Positions 7,808-16,877 of a DNA stretch of 64,000 nt are shown in pieces. The stretch comes from JAABRB01 sp041617635 (lineage in GTDB: Bacteria > Pseudomonadota > Gammaproteobacteria > Burkholderiales > SG8-39). Within the stretch, counting starts at the first letter, position 1. Each line of letters begins with the position of its first letter. The notes under the pieces are model-generated. The model was given only the letters and a program-made list of their open reading frames with translations, was not told the DNA's origin and did no database searches. The stretch is taken from contig JBFJOO010000003.1 in assembly GCA_041617635.1 (NCBI GenBank), positions 1 through 64,000 of the forward strand, given 5' to 3'. Both the position numbers and the translations under genes were made by a program.

Positions 7808-8821
7808 TCAGGCCTGGCCGGAGACTTTCCCGTAGTGCGTGTAGGTGTTCTCCATGTACCACTTGAAGAATGCCCCGTACGACTGCTCCGGATACTTGGG
7901 CGGCCGGTGGTCATCCGTGCAGGTCGGCAGCACCTTGCATACCGCGTCCAGGCTGGTGTTGACGAAACAAGCCATCGAGTAGCGGTGGTTCGTCCGGGGC
8001 GGCAGCACCCGGTGGGGCGTCGCGCGCAGACGGTCGTTCGTCCAGCGTGACAGGAACTGCCCGGTATTGACGATGAGACTGCCCGGGACCACGTCGGGCC
8101 AGAACCAGACGCCGTCCTCGCCCAGGATCTGCAAACCCTCTTCCTTTGCCGGCGGGAGGAAGGTCATGAACCCCGTGTCGGCGTGTGCGCCCAGCCCGAA
8201 ATGGTTCTCCGGCGGACTCGGGTCGGGCGGATAGTGCGCCAGCCGGAAGTACGTGTATCCGTCTTCGAAGTAAGGATCGAAGAAATCCTCCTTCAACCCG
8301 AGCGTTGCCGACCAGATCGGCAGCGTCGCGCGCCCCAGCGCATCCATGGTGCGCATGAATTCGAGCGCCGTCTCCTTGAATCCCGGGAGGTTCTCCGGCC
8401 ACTGATTGCGGCCGAAGAATCGCCGGCCTGCGCGTACGCCGGGATGGTCGGGGCCATACTCGGTGGCGAGCACCAGCGTCTCGTTGGCGTCCAGCCGCGT
8501 GTTGTCGTGATACGTCGAGTGCTTGACGATCGTGGCCTTGGGCGGGATATACCCGCGCTGGTGCTCGTTCACCTTGAGCTTCAGCTTCTCGTCCGTGGGC
8601 AGATCGTGAAAGCGCTTCACTTCCGTCTCGGTCCTGGCCACCAGGTCATCGCTGATTCCATGGCCGACGATGCACATGAATCCCACGGTCTCGCACGTTT
8701 GCCGCCAGTGACTGACCAGGTCGCTGAAGCCTGAGCGATCTCCCGCCAGGAACGGCCCAATGTCCATGACCGGCAAGGCTCGACGCGGATAGATTCCGAT
8801 TCCGGATGTCTTCGAGTTCAT
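7808..8821 (-). CDS. 2-oxoglutarate/Fe(II) oxygenase, isopenicillin N synthase family
   Basis: 337 aa from ATG 8821 (GGGAG upstream). The N-terminal DIOX domain contains PVMDIGPFL. The C-terminal 2OG-Fe(II) domain shows the metal triad: HxD in GAHADTGF and the distal His in ATPHRVLPP, plus the 2-oxoglutarate-binding Arg of NHRYSMACF. Enzymes of this family oxidise small molecules using O2, Fe(II) and usually 2-oxoglutarate; the substrate cannot be read from the sequence. It is on the same strand as, and 37 nt from, the DUF4124 gene (starting at 9365). Confidence 0.88.
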   Translation of the reverse strand: MNSKTSGIGIYPRRALPVMDIGPFLAGDRSGFSDLVSHWRQTCETVGFMCIVGHGISDDLVARTETEVKRFHDLPTDEKLKLKVNEHQRGYIPPKATIVKHSTYHDNTRLDANETLVLATEYGPDHPGVRAGRRFFGRNQWPENLPGFKETALEFMRTMDALGRATLPIWSATLGLKEDFFDPYFEDGYTYFRLAHYPPDPSPPENHFGLGAHADTGFMTFLPPAKEEGLQILGEDGVWFWPDVVPGSLIVNTGQFLSRWTNDRLRATPHRVLPPRTNHRYSMACFVNTSLDAVCKVLPTCTDDHRPPKYPEQSYGAFFKWYMENTYTHYGKVSGQA

Positions 8822-8858
8822 GTCGATCTCCCGAAAAGTGGGTCGCTTCCAATACCGA

Positions 8859-9365
8859 TCAACGCGCCTGCACCCAGGCATTCGTGGCGCGGTCGAGCCG
8901 ATCGCGCGCTGCTTCGACGTCGTGGCGCAATCCTCGGACGCGCGCCCAATAGGCCGGGCTCAGGCGCGTGTTGCCGTCCACGTTACCCAGCCGCTCGCCG
9001 GGCAGGGGCTCGAGTCCTGCCTGCAGCGATGCCTCTGCGTTCTGCAGCGCCTGACGGGCGTCGATCATCATCGTATAGGCCTTGTCGACGCCCCTCGCTT
9101 GCGCCTCGGCCGCGTCGCTTGCGTTGCGGACCCGGGATTCGCGACGCGCCTGCATCGCCTCGCCGACTTCCGCGGGCGCCGGCGCCGGCTCGGTCAGCGT
9201 CTCCTCGAGCTTGCCCTTGGTGTGCTCGTCGGTGTACCCGGACTGGCTGTCCGTATAGAGAATCTTGCCATCGGGCAGCCGGTACTTGTAGATGTGCTGT
9301 CCCGACACGGGGGGCACAACCAGACCCAGCAGGGTCAAACCGAGTGCGACTCGCGCAACCGTCAT
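8859..9365 (-). CDS. Exported DUF4124-domain protein
   Basis: 168 aa. AAAGGAGG precedes ATG 9365. A signal peptide (MTVARVALGLTLLGLVVPPV, cleaved near SG-Q) is followed by HIYKYRLPDGKILYTD, the DUF4124 motif common in proteobacterial periplasmic proteins. The rest is charged helix, probably coiled coil (EAARDRLDRATNAW). Function unknown. Confidence 0.8.
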   Translation of the reverse strand: MTVARVALGLTLLGLVVPPVSGQHIYKYRLPDGKILYTDSQSGYTDEHTKGKLEETLTEPAPAPAEVGEAMQARRESRVRNASDAAEAQARGVDKAYTMMIDARQALQNAEASLQAGLEPLPGERLGNVDGNTRLSPAYWARVRGLRHDVEAARDRLDRATNAWVQAR

Positions 9366-9538
9366 CAATCCTCCTTTCACCCTCGGCGCCCGCACGTACT
9401 GAAGGGTGAGGGCTACGGCGCTGGCGCCAGATGACATTTTGCACCAGTTCTGCGCCGTCTTGGTGGTTGCCAGTGACCTACGCCCAGGCGGAGGGCCGCG
9501 CGGGGAGCGTGCACTTGTTCCGCCGGGGGCAACGGCGC

Positions 9539-9557
9539 GCCCGAATATAATTCGGGC
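9539..9557. promoter_or_regulatory. Inverted repeat enclosing a TATAAT box upstream of the amidotransferase gene
   Basis: GCCCGAAT-ATA-ATTCGGGC has 8-bp perfect arms and contains TATAAT (9546-9551), a consensus -10 hexamer, 43 bp upstream of ATG 9600. A convincing -35 at 17 bp was not found. A repressor or activator dimer bound here would cover the -10. Confidence 0.4.
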
Positions 9558-9599
9558 ACGAGCCACCCCGCGCGAGCGCGAGACCACTACAAGCTGAAA

Positions 9600-10415
9600 A
9601 TGTGCCGACTGTATGGTTTCCGCTCGAGCTATCCCAGGAAAATCGAGTGTGAGCTGATCCGTGCAGAGAACTCTCTGCTTGCGCAAAGCATGAAGGATGC
9701 GCACGGCCACAGCCATCCGGACGGATGGGGCCTCGCCACGCACGACGGCCGCACGCCGCGCGTCGTGCGGCAGTCCGGGGCCGCGAGCCAGAGCGCCGCG
9801 TTTCGCTGGGAATCGGCGCAGGTCCACTCGTGCACCGTGCTCGCGCACGTGCGGCGCGCAACGATGGGCGATCCGCGGCCCGAGAACACGCATCCCTTCT
9901 CGCACGGACGCTGGCTGTTCGCCCACAATGGCACGCTCGGTGCGTTTCCGATGCTGCGCGAGCGCATGCTTGCCGAAACCACTCCAAGTCAGCGCCGGGC
10001 CATCCTGGGTCAGACTGACAGCGAGCACATCTTCCACTTTCTGCTCGCGCGCACCGAGACCCAGCCCGAGAAATCGCTGATCGAGGCCGTGCGGGAGGGG
10101 ATGACCGAGCTCATCGACTGGGCGCGTCAGGAGGCGCCGGCGGCCGAGATCGGGCTCAACATCCTCCTCACCGACGGCCGCGAGAGCGTCGGGGTACGCT
10201 TCGGGCGCACCCTCTGGTATACATGGCGGGACCGCGTGCATCCCTGTGAAGTGTGCGGTGGCGCGCTGCACGTGGAAGGCGTGCCTCCGGGTGATTACCA
10301 CGCCATCGTCGTGGCGTCCGAGCCGATCACGCGCAGCGAGCCGTGGGAGTCATTTGCGGAAGCGGCGATCTTTCGCATCGACCCCGGCGCGCGACTGCAT
10401 GTCGAAGCGCTCTGA
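9600..10415 (+). CDS. Class II glutamine amidotransferase (YafJ/EgtC-like)
   Basis: 271 aa. MCRLYGFRSS puts Cys2 at the N-terminus after Met removal, the Ntn-hydrolase nucleophile. HSHPDGWGLA and VLAHVRRAT are the family's substrate-binding motifs, and ENTHPFSHGRWLFAHNGTLG is characteristic of the stand-alone YafJ/EgtC type. Such enzymes hydrolyse glutamine-like gamma-glutamyl amides; the partner or substrate is unknown. It is divergent from the DUF4124 gene across a 234-bp promoter region. Confidence 0.88.
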   Translation: MCRLYGFRSSYPRKIECELIRAENSLLAQSMKDAHGHSHPDGWGLATHDGRTPRVVRQSGAASQSAAFRWESAQVHSCTVLAHVRRATMGDPRPENTHPFSHGRWLFAHNGTLGAFPMLRERMLAETTPSQRRAILGQTDSEHIFHFLLARTETQPEKSLIEAVREGMTELIDWARQEAPAAEIGLNILLTDGRESVGVRFGRTLWYTWRDRVHPCEVCGGALHVEGVPPGDYHAIVVASEPITRSEPWESFAEAAIFRIDPGARLHVEAL

Positions 10416-10462
10416 GGGAGCGTTCTTCATGGACCGACAATCAAAGAGGAGAGGCGGAGTTC

Positions 10463-11704
10463 ATGGCCGGAATCATCGTGATCGGCGGCGGGATCGCCGG
10501 GCTGAGCTTCGCGCTGGGGCTGCAGCAGCGGGGAATCGCCTGCCGGGTGTTCGAGAGCGCGCCCGAAGTGCGCGAGCTCGGTGTCGGGATCACGCTGTTG
10601 CCGCACGCGATGCGCGAGTTCATCGCGCTGGGTCTGGAGGATCGGCTGCGTGCGGTCGCGATCGAGAACGAGGAGAGCGTGTTCTTCAACCGGCACGGCC
10701 AGTTCATCTATCGCGAGCCGCGCGGTCGGCACGCAGGCTACCCGGTGCCCGAGCTCGGTATTCACCGCGGCAAGCTGCACCGGATCCTCTACGAGGCGGC
10801 GCGGGAGAGACTCGGCCCGCCCAACGTCCTGATCGACCATCACTGCACGGGTATCGAGCAGGACGAGACCGGGGTAACGGTCCACTTCAAGGCGACTTCT
10901 TCGGGCGCCGAGCGGACGCCCGTTCGGGGTGAGATCGCGATCGCGTGCGACGGGATCAACTCCGTCGTGCGCCGGAAGTTTTACCCGGGCGAGCAGGTGT
11001 CCTTCGCGGGCATCAACACCTGGCGCGGCGTGACGCGGCGCAAGCCGATCCTCACCGGACGCAGCTATCTGCGCATCGGGTCGGTCGAGACCGGCAAGAT
11101 GGTCATCTATCCGATCGTCGACGACGTGGACGGCAAGGGCAACCAGCTCATCAACTGGATGGCCGAGGTGCGCCAATCCGACGTCGAGATGAACGACTGG
11201 AACAAGCCTGGACGGATGGAGGATTTCGTTCCCATCTATCAGCACTGGCATTTCGACTGGCTCGACGTTCCGGAATTGATCGCGAACGCCGACCAGGTCC
11301 TCGAGTACCCGATGGTGGACAAGGATCCGGTGCCGCAGTGGACGTTTGGGCGCATCACGCTGATGGGCGACGCCGCGCACCCGATGTACCCGCGCGGATC
11401 GAACGGCGCGGCGCAGGGGGCGATCGACGCCCGGACCCTGGCGGAGCTGATCGCAAGAATGCCGGACCGGCGTGCGGCGTTGCGCGCCTACGAGGACGCC
11501 CGCCGGGAGGTGACGGCCAGGGTGGTTCGCACGAACCGGGAGTTTCCGCCCGACTACATCAACATCAAGGTCGATGAGCTCACCGGCGGAAGACCCTTCG
11601 AGCGTATCGAAGACGTGATCAGCCAGGACGAGCTCCGGGCGATTTCGGAGCGGTACAAGCAAATCGCCGGATTCGCGCTCGACGCCCTGCGTCCGGGCGG
11701 CTGA
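10463..11704 (+). CDS. FAD-dependent aromatic-ring-type monooxygenase
   Basis: 413 aa from ATG 10463 (AGAGGAGAGGCGGAG upstream). The ADP-binding motif VIGGGIAGLSFALGL is at residues 6-20. The second FAD motif GDAAHPMYPRGSNGAAQG begins at G302. This is the PHBH/salicylate-hydroxylase class of flavin monooxygenases, which use NAD(P)H and O2 to hydroxylate aromatic or related rings. It is 48 nt upstream of the MFS gene on the same strand, probably one transcript, suggesting uptake and oxidation of an organic acid. The substrate is unknown. Confidence 0.87.
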   Translation: MAGIIVIGGGIAGLSFALGLQQRGIACRVFESAPEVRELGVGITLLPHAMREFIALGLEDRLRAVAIENEESVFFNRHGQFIYREPRGRHAGYPVPELGIHRGKLHRILYEAARERLGPPNVLIDHHCTGIEQDETGVTVHFKATSSGAERTPVRGEIAIACDGINSVVRRKFYPGEQVSFAGINTWRGVTRRKPILTGRSYLRIGSVETGKMVIYPIVDDVDGKGNQLINWMAEVRQSDVEMNDWNKPGRMEDFVPIYQHWHFDWLDVPELIANADQVLEYPMVDKDPVPQWTFGRITLMGDAAHPMYPRGSNGAAQGAIDARTLAELIARMPDRRAALRAYEDARREVTARVVRTNREFPPDYINIKVDELTGGRPFERIEDVISQDELRAISERYKQIAGFALDALRPGG

Positions 11705-11752
11705 GACGCACCGCGGGCTCGGTTCGGAACCGCGAGCAAGGATCCCGAGCCA

Positions 11753-12961
11753 GTGTCGAATGAAAGCGACGCGACGAGCGCCGGTCCCGACGGGAAGGGG
11801 ATCAGCCGGGGCCTGATGCTCTTTCTGGCGGTGACCGTCATGACCACCGCCGGGAGCATTCACTTTCAGACGCCGCTCCTGGCCGAGTTCGGGCGCGTAT
11901 TCCAGGCGGATGCGGCGACGGTGGGCTGGGTGCCCACGCTCTCGTTTGCCGGATTCCTCACGGGGACGCTGTTCCTGGTGCCGCTCGGGGACCGTTACGA
12001 CAAGCGCTGGATCATCCTCGCGAAGTTCGTCGGGCTGATGGCGTCCGTGCTGGTCATGGCCACGGCACCTTCGCTGACGGTGCTCGCGGCTGCGAGCTTC
12101 GCTGCCGGCGTCAGCGCAAGCGTCTCACAGGACATCCTGGCGCTCGTCGCGGAACTGGTCGAACCGGCGGAGCGCGGGCGTGCGATCGGCACCGCGCTCT
12201 CCGGACTCTTTATCGGGATTCTGCTCGCGCGTGTGGGAGCCGGCTTCTTGGCCTCGCTCGTGGGGTGGCGGTGGACATTCGCCCTGTACGGCATCCTGCT
12301 CGGGGCGCTGTTGCCGATTCTGCTCGTGCGGCTGCCGAGCGCGGCGTCGAAGGCGCGCATCGCATACAGCGCGCTCATGCGGTCACTCGCGCGCATGTTG
12401 CGCGAACGCGCAGATCTGCGCCGGGCCTCCATCATCCAGTTTCTGCTCGGGATCTGCTACGGCGGGTTCTGGGCCACCCTCGCGCAGATGCTGGAGACGC
12501 TGCATGGGCTCGGCCCCGCTTATGCGGGTTTGATCGGTATTCCCGGCGCGGCCGGCGTGCTCATCGCACGGGCGGCAGGCCGCTCGATGGATCGCAGCGG
12601 CGTGCGACCGGTGGTCTCGGTCGGCGCGGGGCTCATGGTCGCCGCATTCCTGGTATTCGGCCTGGCGGGATTTTCCGTGTTGGCTGTCGTTGCCGGCGCG
12701 GCGCTGCTCGACTGCGGCTTGCGCGCGGCCATGGTCGCCAATCAGGCCTACATCATCGGTCTCGACCCGGCGACCCGCAGTCGCTCGAACACGGTGTTCG
12801 CGATTCACGTCTGGGGCGGAAACGCCACGGGGGCATTGGTCGCGAGCACGGTCTGGGCGCTCGTCGGCTGGCTTGGCGTTTGCGCGTTAGGCGTCGTGGC
12901 GGCCAGCGCCGCGCTGATCGTCCAACGCAGCGCCGGGCCGGCTACGCCGGTCAGGGAGTGA
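11753..12961 (+). CDS. Major facilitator superfamily transporter
   Basis: 402 aa with GTG start at 11753. About 12 hydrophobic segments are present. LGDRYDKRW after the second helix fits the MFS loop 2-3 signature (G-x3-D-R-x-G/K-R). It is probably co-transcribed with the flavin monooxygenase and could carry its substrate or efflux a product. Its end overlaps the convergent haloalkane dehalogenase by 11 bp. Confidence 0.85.
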   Translation: MSNESDATSAGPDGKGISRGLMLFLAVTVMTTAGSIHFQTPLLAEFGRVFQADAATVGWVPTLSFAGFLTGTLFLVPLGDRYDKRWIILAKFVGLMASVLVMATAPSLTVLAAASFAAGVSASVSQDILALVAELVEPAERGRAIGTALSGLFIGILLARVGAGFLASLVGWRWTFALYGILLGALLPILLVRLPSAASKARIAYSALMRSLARMLRERADLRRASIIQFLLGICYGGFWATLAQMLETLHGLGPAYAGLIGIPGAAGVLIARAAGRSMDRSGVRPVVSVGAGLMVAAFLVFGLAGFSVLAVVAGAALLDCGLRAAMVANQAYIIGLDPATRSRSNTVFAIHVWGGNATGALVASTVWALVGWLGVCALGVVAASAALIVQRSAGPATPVRE

Positions 12962-13859
12962 ACGTGCCGGCGCGCACCTGGGCGACGAATTCAGCGAGTG
13001 CCGCGCCGATCTCGTGCGGACAGTCTTCCTGGAGATAGTGCTTGGCGGGAACCGTGATCTCGCGTTGGTTCGGCCAAGTGCGGCAGAAGTCGCGTGCCGC
13101 CCCGGCGAGCCCGTGCCCCATCTCAGCGTTCACGAAGAGCTTGGGCAGGTGCTTGCTTTGCGCCAGCCAGTCGCTATAGCGCTTGATCAGGGGGTAGTTG
13201 TCGGCCGGCTCGCCGTCGAACACGATCTCGCGGGGCCACAGCAGTGTCGGAAGGCGGGATTCGCCGGGCTCGGCGAACGGCGCGCGGTACACCGCCTTCT
13301 CCGCGTCGGTGAGCTTGCGCACGACACCCGCCTCGAACAGCATCTTCTCGATGAAAAAGTTGTCCTCCAGCACCATCTTCTCGCCGGCCGCGCCGCGGAG
13401 CGCCTTGAAGACCGGCACGCGCTCCGGGGGGAGATCGGTCCAGAACCGCGGGCGCACCATGGCCTCCATGTACGCGATGCCCGATATCTGATCGGGATGC
13501 CGGCTAGCTCGGTAGAAGCCCAGGGCTGCCCCCCAGTCATGAACGACGAGGATCACTTTGCTCGTTATGCCCAGGCCTTCGAACCATGCGTCCAGATAGG
13601 CGATGTGATCCGCGTACCGGTAAGCAAGGCGCGGCGACCGCCCCGACTGGCCGTGTCCGATGAGGTCGGGGGCGAGGCAGCGACCCTGTTTCACCAGATG
13701 CGGGATGACGTTGCGCCAGAGGTACGAGGAGGTCGGATTCCCGTGCAGGAAGACGATCGGATCGCCGGTGCCGACGTCGATGTACGCGATCTCGCTGTCG
13801 AGCGCTTTGAGGCGCTTGAGCGTGTAGGGAAACGCCGCCGAAATGGGTTGCTTGCTCAT
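12951..13859 (-). CDS. Haloalkane dehalogenase, DhaA/LinB-like alpha/beta hydrolase
   Basis: 302 aa. The residues that define a hydrolytic dehalogenase are all visible: nucleophile Asp108 in VVHDWGAALGF with halide-binding Trp109, second halide-binding Asn41 in HGNPTSSYLWRN, catalytic acid Glu132 in YMEAMVRP, and catalytic His274 in KHYLQED. This is the DhaA/LinB (HLD-II) arrangement. The enzyme cleaves carbon-halogen bonds to give alcohol plus halide; natural substrates are often unknown. Cytoplasmic, no signal peptide. Downstream of the ThDP enzyme gene on the same strand. Confidence 0.88.
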   Translation of the reverse strand: MSKQPISAAFPYTLKRLKALDSEIAYIDVGTGDPIVFLHGNPTSSYLWRNVIPHLVKQGRCLAPDLIGHGQSGRSPRLAYRYADHIAYLDAWFEGLGITSKVILVVHDWGAALGFYRASRHPDQISGIAYMEAMVRPRFWTDLPPERVPVFKALRGAAGEKMVLEDNFFIEKMLFEAGVVRKLTDAEKAVYRAPFAEPGESRLPTLLWPREIVFDGEPADNYPLIKRYSDWLAQSKHLPKLFVNAEMGHGLAGAARDFCRTWPNQREITVPAKHYLQEDCPHEIGAALAEFVAQVRAGTFTP

Positions 13860-13944
13860 CGGTTCCTTCGGTCAGGTCGGGGCATGTGACGGAGCGGAAC
13901 GGTGCGATCCTACCGCAGTCGAAGCCCTGTTCGCTGCGGGTCGG

Positions 13945-15555
13945 TCAGCCGCGCAACGCGCGAATCTGATCCGCGTAGCCGGTCGGGTCGACGTGAACGT
14001 CGACCAGAACCGGGCCGTCGGCCGCCAGGGCGACGGCGATCACCTCGCGGAACTCGGCCTCGGTTCGCGCGCGCCACGCTCGCAGTCCGAAGCCCTCCGC
14101 AACGCGCGCAAAATCCGGGCGATCCCAGCGCACACCCTCCGGCGGCAATCCGCGCGCCTGTTGCTTGATGTCGATCAGCGAGATTGAGCCGTCATTGAAC
14201 ACGACGACGACGATCGGAGACTTCTGCTGCTGCGCGGTCAGGAGCTCGCCGAGGCACATGGCGAGCCCGCCGTCGCCGGTGAACGCGACGATTCTGCGCG
14301 CTGGGTCCGCGAGTCCGGCGCCGATCGCTGCCGGCAATGCGAAACCCATGGTGGCGAGCCCATTCGAGATCAAGAGGTCGCGTGGCGCATCGCACTCCCA
14401 GAACGCGGTCACCGAGAACATGTGCGCGCCTGCGTCGACCGCGACGCGCGGGCGCGGACCGGAGCACGCGGCAAGCGTGAGCTCGACCACGCGCTGGGGC
14501 GAGACACCTTCGCCACCCGAGCAGGTTAGCTTCGCGCGCATCTCGGCGCGAAGCGCGGGCGCTTCTTCTGCATACCCTCCGCCGGCCGCGCTGACCGCGC
14601 CGAGCGCGTCCAGGGTCGCGTCGAGCGGGCCGGAGAGCGCCACCGCGGCCTGCACATAGCGGATGGGTCGCGCCGCAAGTCCGATATCGAGGACCGGAGC
14701 ATGGTAGCGCCACGCGTGCGGAATGAGCTCCACGGGGTCGAGGCCGATGAGCACGAGCAGGTCGGCGCTCGCCATACAGGGCGCCTCGAGCGCCCCGCCC
14801 GTGAAGACGCCCACCGTCCTTGGGTCCGAATCGGGGACCACGCCCTTCGCCTTGTACGTGACCAGTACGGGGCAGCCGAGGCGACCGCAGAACCGGCGTA
14901 CCGCAGCGGCGTTGGAGGGCGTGCACGCCTCCAGACCGACAACCACTACCGGTCGGGCAGCGCGGGCCAGGAGCTCCTGCGCTCGGAGCACATCCTCGGC
15001 GGGGGGCGAGCGGTCCGGCGGCGCGGGCGTCCTGCCTGCGCGAACCGCGGGTCGCCGCGCCGCCGCACCGGACATTTCGACACGGACTGCTCCGTAGGGT
15101 GGTGATTGCGCGAGGTCGAGCAAACGCTCGAGCTCACCGACGGGGTCATCGCCATCGAGATGGGCCTGCCCTTTCACGACAGGCGCGCTGAGCGCAGCCT
15201 GGTCGAGCACCTGGTGCGTGACGAAGCGGGTGAGTTGCGGCGCATACCCATCGGAGACGAGGCAGAGCGAGGCTCGGTCAAGCGTCGCGCACGCCATGCC
15301 GTTGGCTGCGCTCGCGAGTCCCGGGCCGATCGTGGTGAGCACGACCCCTGGCGCAGCGTCGATTTCGCCGGTCGCCAGCGCCATGATGGCTGCCGAGGTT
15401 TCCTGGCGCGCCAGCACGAACGGAATCCCGCGCGCCTCGGCCGCCCGGATGAGATCGAGACTCGACCCGCCGCCGGGGACACCGAATATTCGCTTGACGC
15501 CGCGTGCGGCGAACGAGTCGACCAGATGTTCGACGAGGGGTTTCGAAACCGACAT
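13945..15555 (-). CDS. Thiamine diphosphate enzyme, acetolactate synthase/benzoylformate decarboxylase-like
   Basis: 536 aa with the three-domain ThDP layout. The Pyr-domain Glu52 is in LARQETSAAIMALA. Phe/Gly-rich VPGGGSSLDL is near residue 27. The PP-domain motif GDGGLAMCLGELLTAQQ leads to VVVFNDGS, matching the Mg-ThDP-binding GDG...N pattern. Enzymes of this class make or break carbon-carbon bonds of 2-keto acids. There is no regulatory subunit gene beside it, so biosynthetic acetolactate synthase is less likely than a catabolic 2-keto acid decarboxylase or lyase. Confidence 0.82.
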   Translation of the reverse strand: MSVSKPLVEHLVDSFAARGVKRIFGVPGGGSSLDLIRAAEARGIPFVLARQETSAAIMALATGEIDAAPGVVLTTIGPGLASAANGMACATLDRASLCLVSDGYAPQLTRFVTHQVLDQAALSAPVVKGQAHLDGDDPVGELERLLDLAQSPPYGAVRVEMSGAAARRPAVRAGRTPAPPDRSPPAEDVLRAQELLARAARPVVVVGLEACTPSNAAAVRRFCGRLGCPVLVTYKAKGVVPDSDPRTVGVFTGGALEAPCMASADLLVLIGLDPVELIPHAWRYHAPVLDIGLAARPIRYVQAAVALSGPLDATLDALGAVSAAGGGYAEEAPALRAEMRAKLTCSGGEGVSPQRVVELTLAACSGPRPRVAVDAGAHMFSVTAFWECDAPRDLLISNGLATMGFALPAAIGAGLADPARRIVAFTGDGGLAMCLGELLTAQQQKSPIVVVVFNDGSISLIDIKQQARGLPPEGVRWDRPDFARVAEGFGLRAWRARTEAEFREVIAVALAADGPVLVDVHVDPTGYADQIRALRG

Positions 15556-15587
15556 GACCGATTGCGAGCTTAGAACCTATCTCATAA

Positions 15588-15616
15588 CTCCGCGCGGCCG
15601 CGACCGCGGCGCGGAG
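15588..15616 (-). terminator. Strong hairpin between the membrane protein and ThDP enzyme genes
   Basis: CTCCGCGC (15588-15595) pairs with GCGCGGAG (15609-15616). There is no clear T-run on the coding strand, so it may attenuate or process the message rather than terminate it. Confidence 0.35.
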
Positions 15617-15617
15617 C

Positions 15618-16274
15618 TTAGTTACCGGTGAGCAGTATCACGAGCGGTACCGGCGACACCGCGATAGCCACGGTCAGCGCGTAGTACGGAAGCGCGAACA
15701 GCCGGCTGAACCCGGCCACAAGGCCAATCCCGCCGCCGCCGCCGATCAGGGCGTTCCCGGGCATGTTGAGCGCGACGGCCAGGGTGACGAAGCGATGCCG
15801 GAGCAGAAACGGCACCACGCGCGTCGAGGCGTTCTGCAGCAGGAATTCCAGGCGCTGCTGCGAATCGAGAGGTTCCAGGTGGCGCAACAGTTGACTGGCG
15901 CGCCTCAGACGCAGCGTATCGAAGGTCGCGGCGATCGCACGCTGCGGCACGAGCCGGCCGACGAGATAGGCGAGAGTCAGTGCCACTATGGTCGCCAGGT
16001 AGACGACCGGCACGATCTTGGCGCCGAACATCACCATCAAGGCGAGACCGATCTCGACGCCCGGAACGAACGGCAGCATCATCAGCAACACGTAAAGCGC
16101 CATCGCAGTCATGATCATGCGATGGAGCATCGGTTCCGAGGCGGGCGTGAGATGCGGATCGAACTGGCCCAGTATCCATTTCCCGGCGTAGCTCGCGCCG
16201 ACGAGCAGCGCGGCCAGGAGCGCGAGCTTCAGTGCGACGGCGAGGTACGCGCGGACGGGGACAGGTGCGTCCAT
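15618..16274 (-). CDS. Integral membrane protein, possibly TVP38/DedA-like
   Basis: 218 aa with about five hydrophobic segments (LALLAALLVGASYAG, MTAMALYVLLMMLPFVPG, IVPVVYLATIVALTLAYLVG, a Gly-rich GNALIGGGGGIGLVAG, and a C-terminal LPYYALTVAIAVSPVPLVIL). The PFVPGVEIG and PGNALIGGGGG motifs recall the SNARE-associated/TVP38 family of lipid-handling membrane proteins, but the match is only suggestive. Same strand as its neighbours, 31 nt from the next gene. Confidence 0.65.
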   Translation of the reverse strand: MDAPVPVRAYLAVALKLALLAALLVGASYAGKWILGQFDPHLTPASEPMLHRMIMTAMALYVLLMMLPFVPGVEIGLALMVMFGAKIVPVVYLATIVALTLAYLVGRLVPQRAIAATFDTLRLRRASQLLRHLEPLDSQQRLEFLLQNASTRVVPFLLRHRFVTLAVALNMPGNALIGGGGGIGLVAGFSRLFALPYYALTVAIAVSPVPLVILLTGN

Positions 16275-16305
16275 GAGGGCGATGCGCGGGTCGGCGAATA
16301 CGCGG

Positions 16306-16827
16306 TCAATCCGCTGCGCGACGCGCGCCGCCCGATGTTTTCTCCAGCGTTCCCTGGATCTTGTGCTCGGTGTCGATCGTCCAGTACCAGCGTTCCTTGG
16401 TCCATCGCATTGTTCCCTCGAGCGTGTCGCCCCGGATGATCCCCTTCCAGACCATCCGGCCGTCCGTGGGGCTGGTGAGCTCCGCCAAGAAGTGGACCTG
16501 ATCGCCTTCGCGACGCACCCAGTAGGGCGCGTCGGAAAAGTTGTATTGCTTGCACAGCGCCGACGAGAACATGCCGTTGCTGAACGTCAGCTTGTCCCCC
16601 AGTTCGCGACTCTGCTCGGCGAGGCTTGCGCGGACGATACTCGTGCCGAACGTTCGCCCGTCCAGCAGCGCCGCCGCGTCGATCGTCGAACGAGGTCCCG
16701 TCTCGGTGGCCCGCACCGGTTGTTGGCCGAGCGCGACCGCCGAGGCGGCCAGGAAGCCTGCCAGGAGGGCCGCCCTCACGATGCCGCGCGCAGATCCTGC
16801 CAAGCGCATCTTTGGTCGAGTGTCCAT
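16306..16827 (-). CDS. Exported protein of unknown function, 173 aa
   Basis: An N-terminal signal (basic start, then GIVRAALLAGFLAASAVALG, cleaved near QQ) precedes a beta-rich domain with SNGMFSSALCKQYNF, WVRREGDQVHFLAEL and WKGIIRGDTLEG. This looks like a lipocalin-like or beta-sandwich fold; no family was recognised. ATG 16809 is an alternative start that still leaves the signal peptide. Confidence 0.65.
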   Translation of the reverse strand: MDTRPKMRLAGSARGIVRAALLAGFLAASAVALGQQPVRATETGPRSTIDAAALLDGRTFGTSIVRASLAEQSRELGDKLTFSNGMFSSALCKQYNFSDAPYWVRREGDQVHFLAELTSPTDGRMVWKGIIRGDTLEGTMRWTKERWYWTIDTEHKIQGTLEKTSGGARRAAD

Positions 16828-16877
16828 CTGTATCGGCGTGCCTTTCCCATGTTGCGTCGATCGGCTGCATCGTACAC

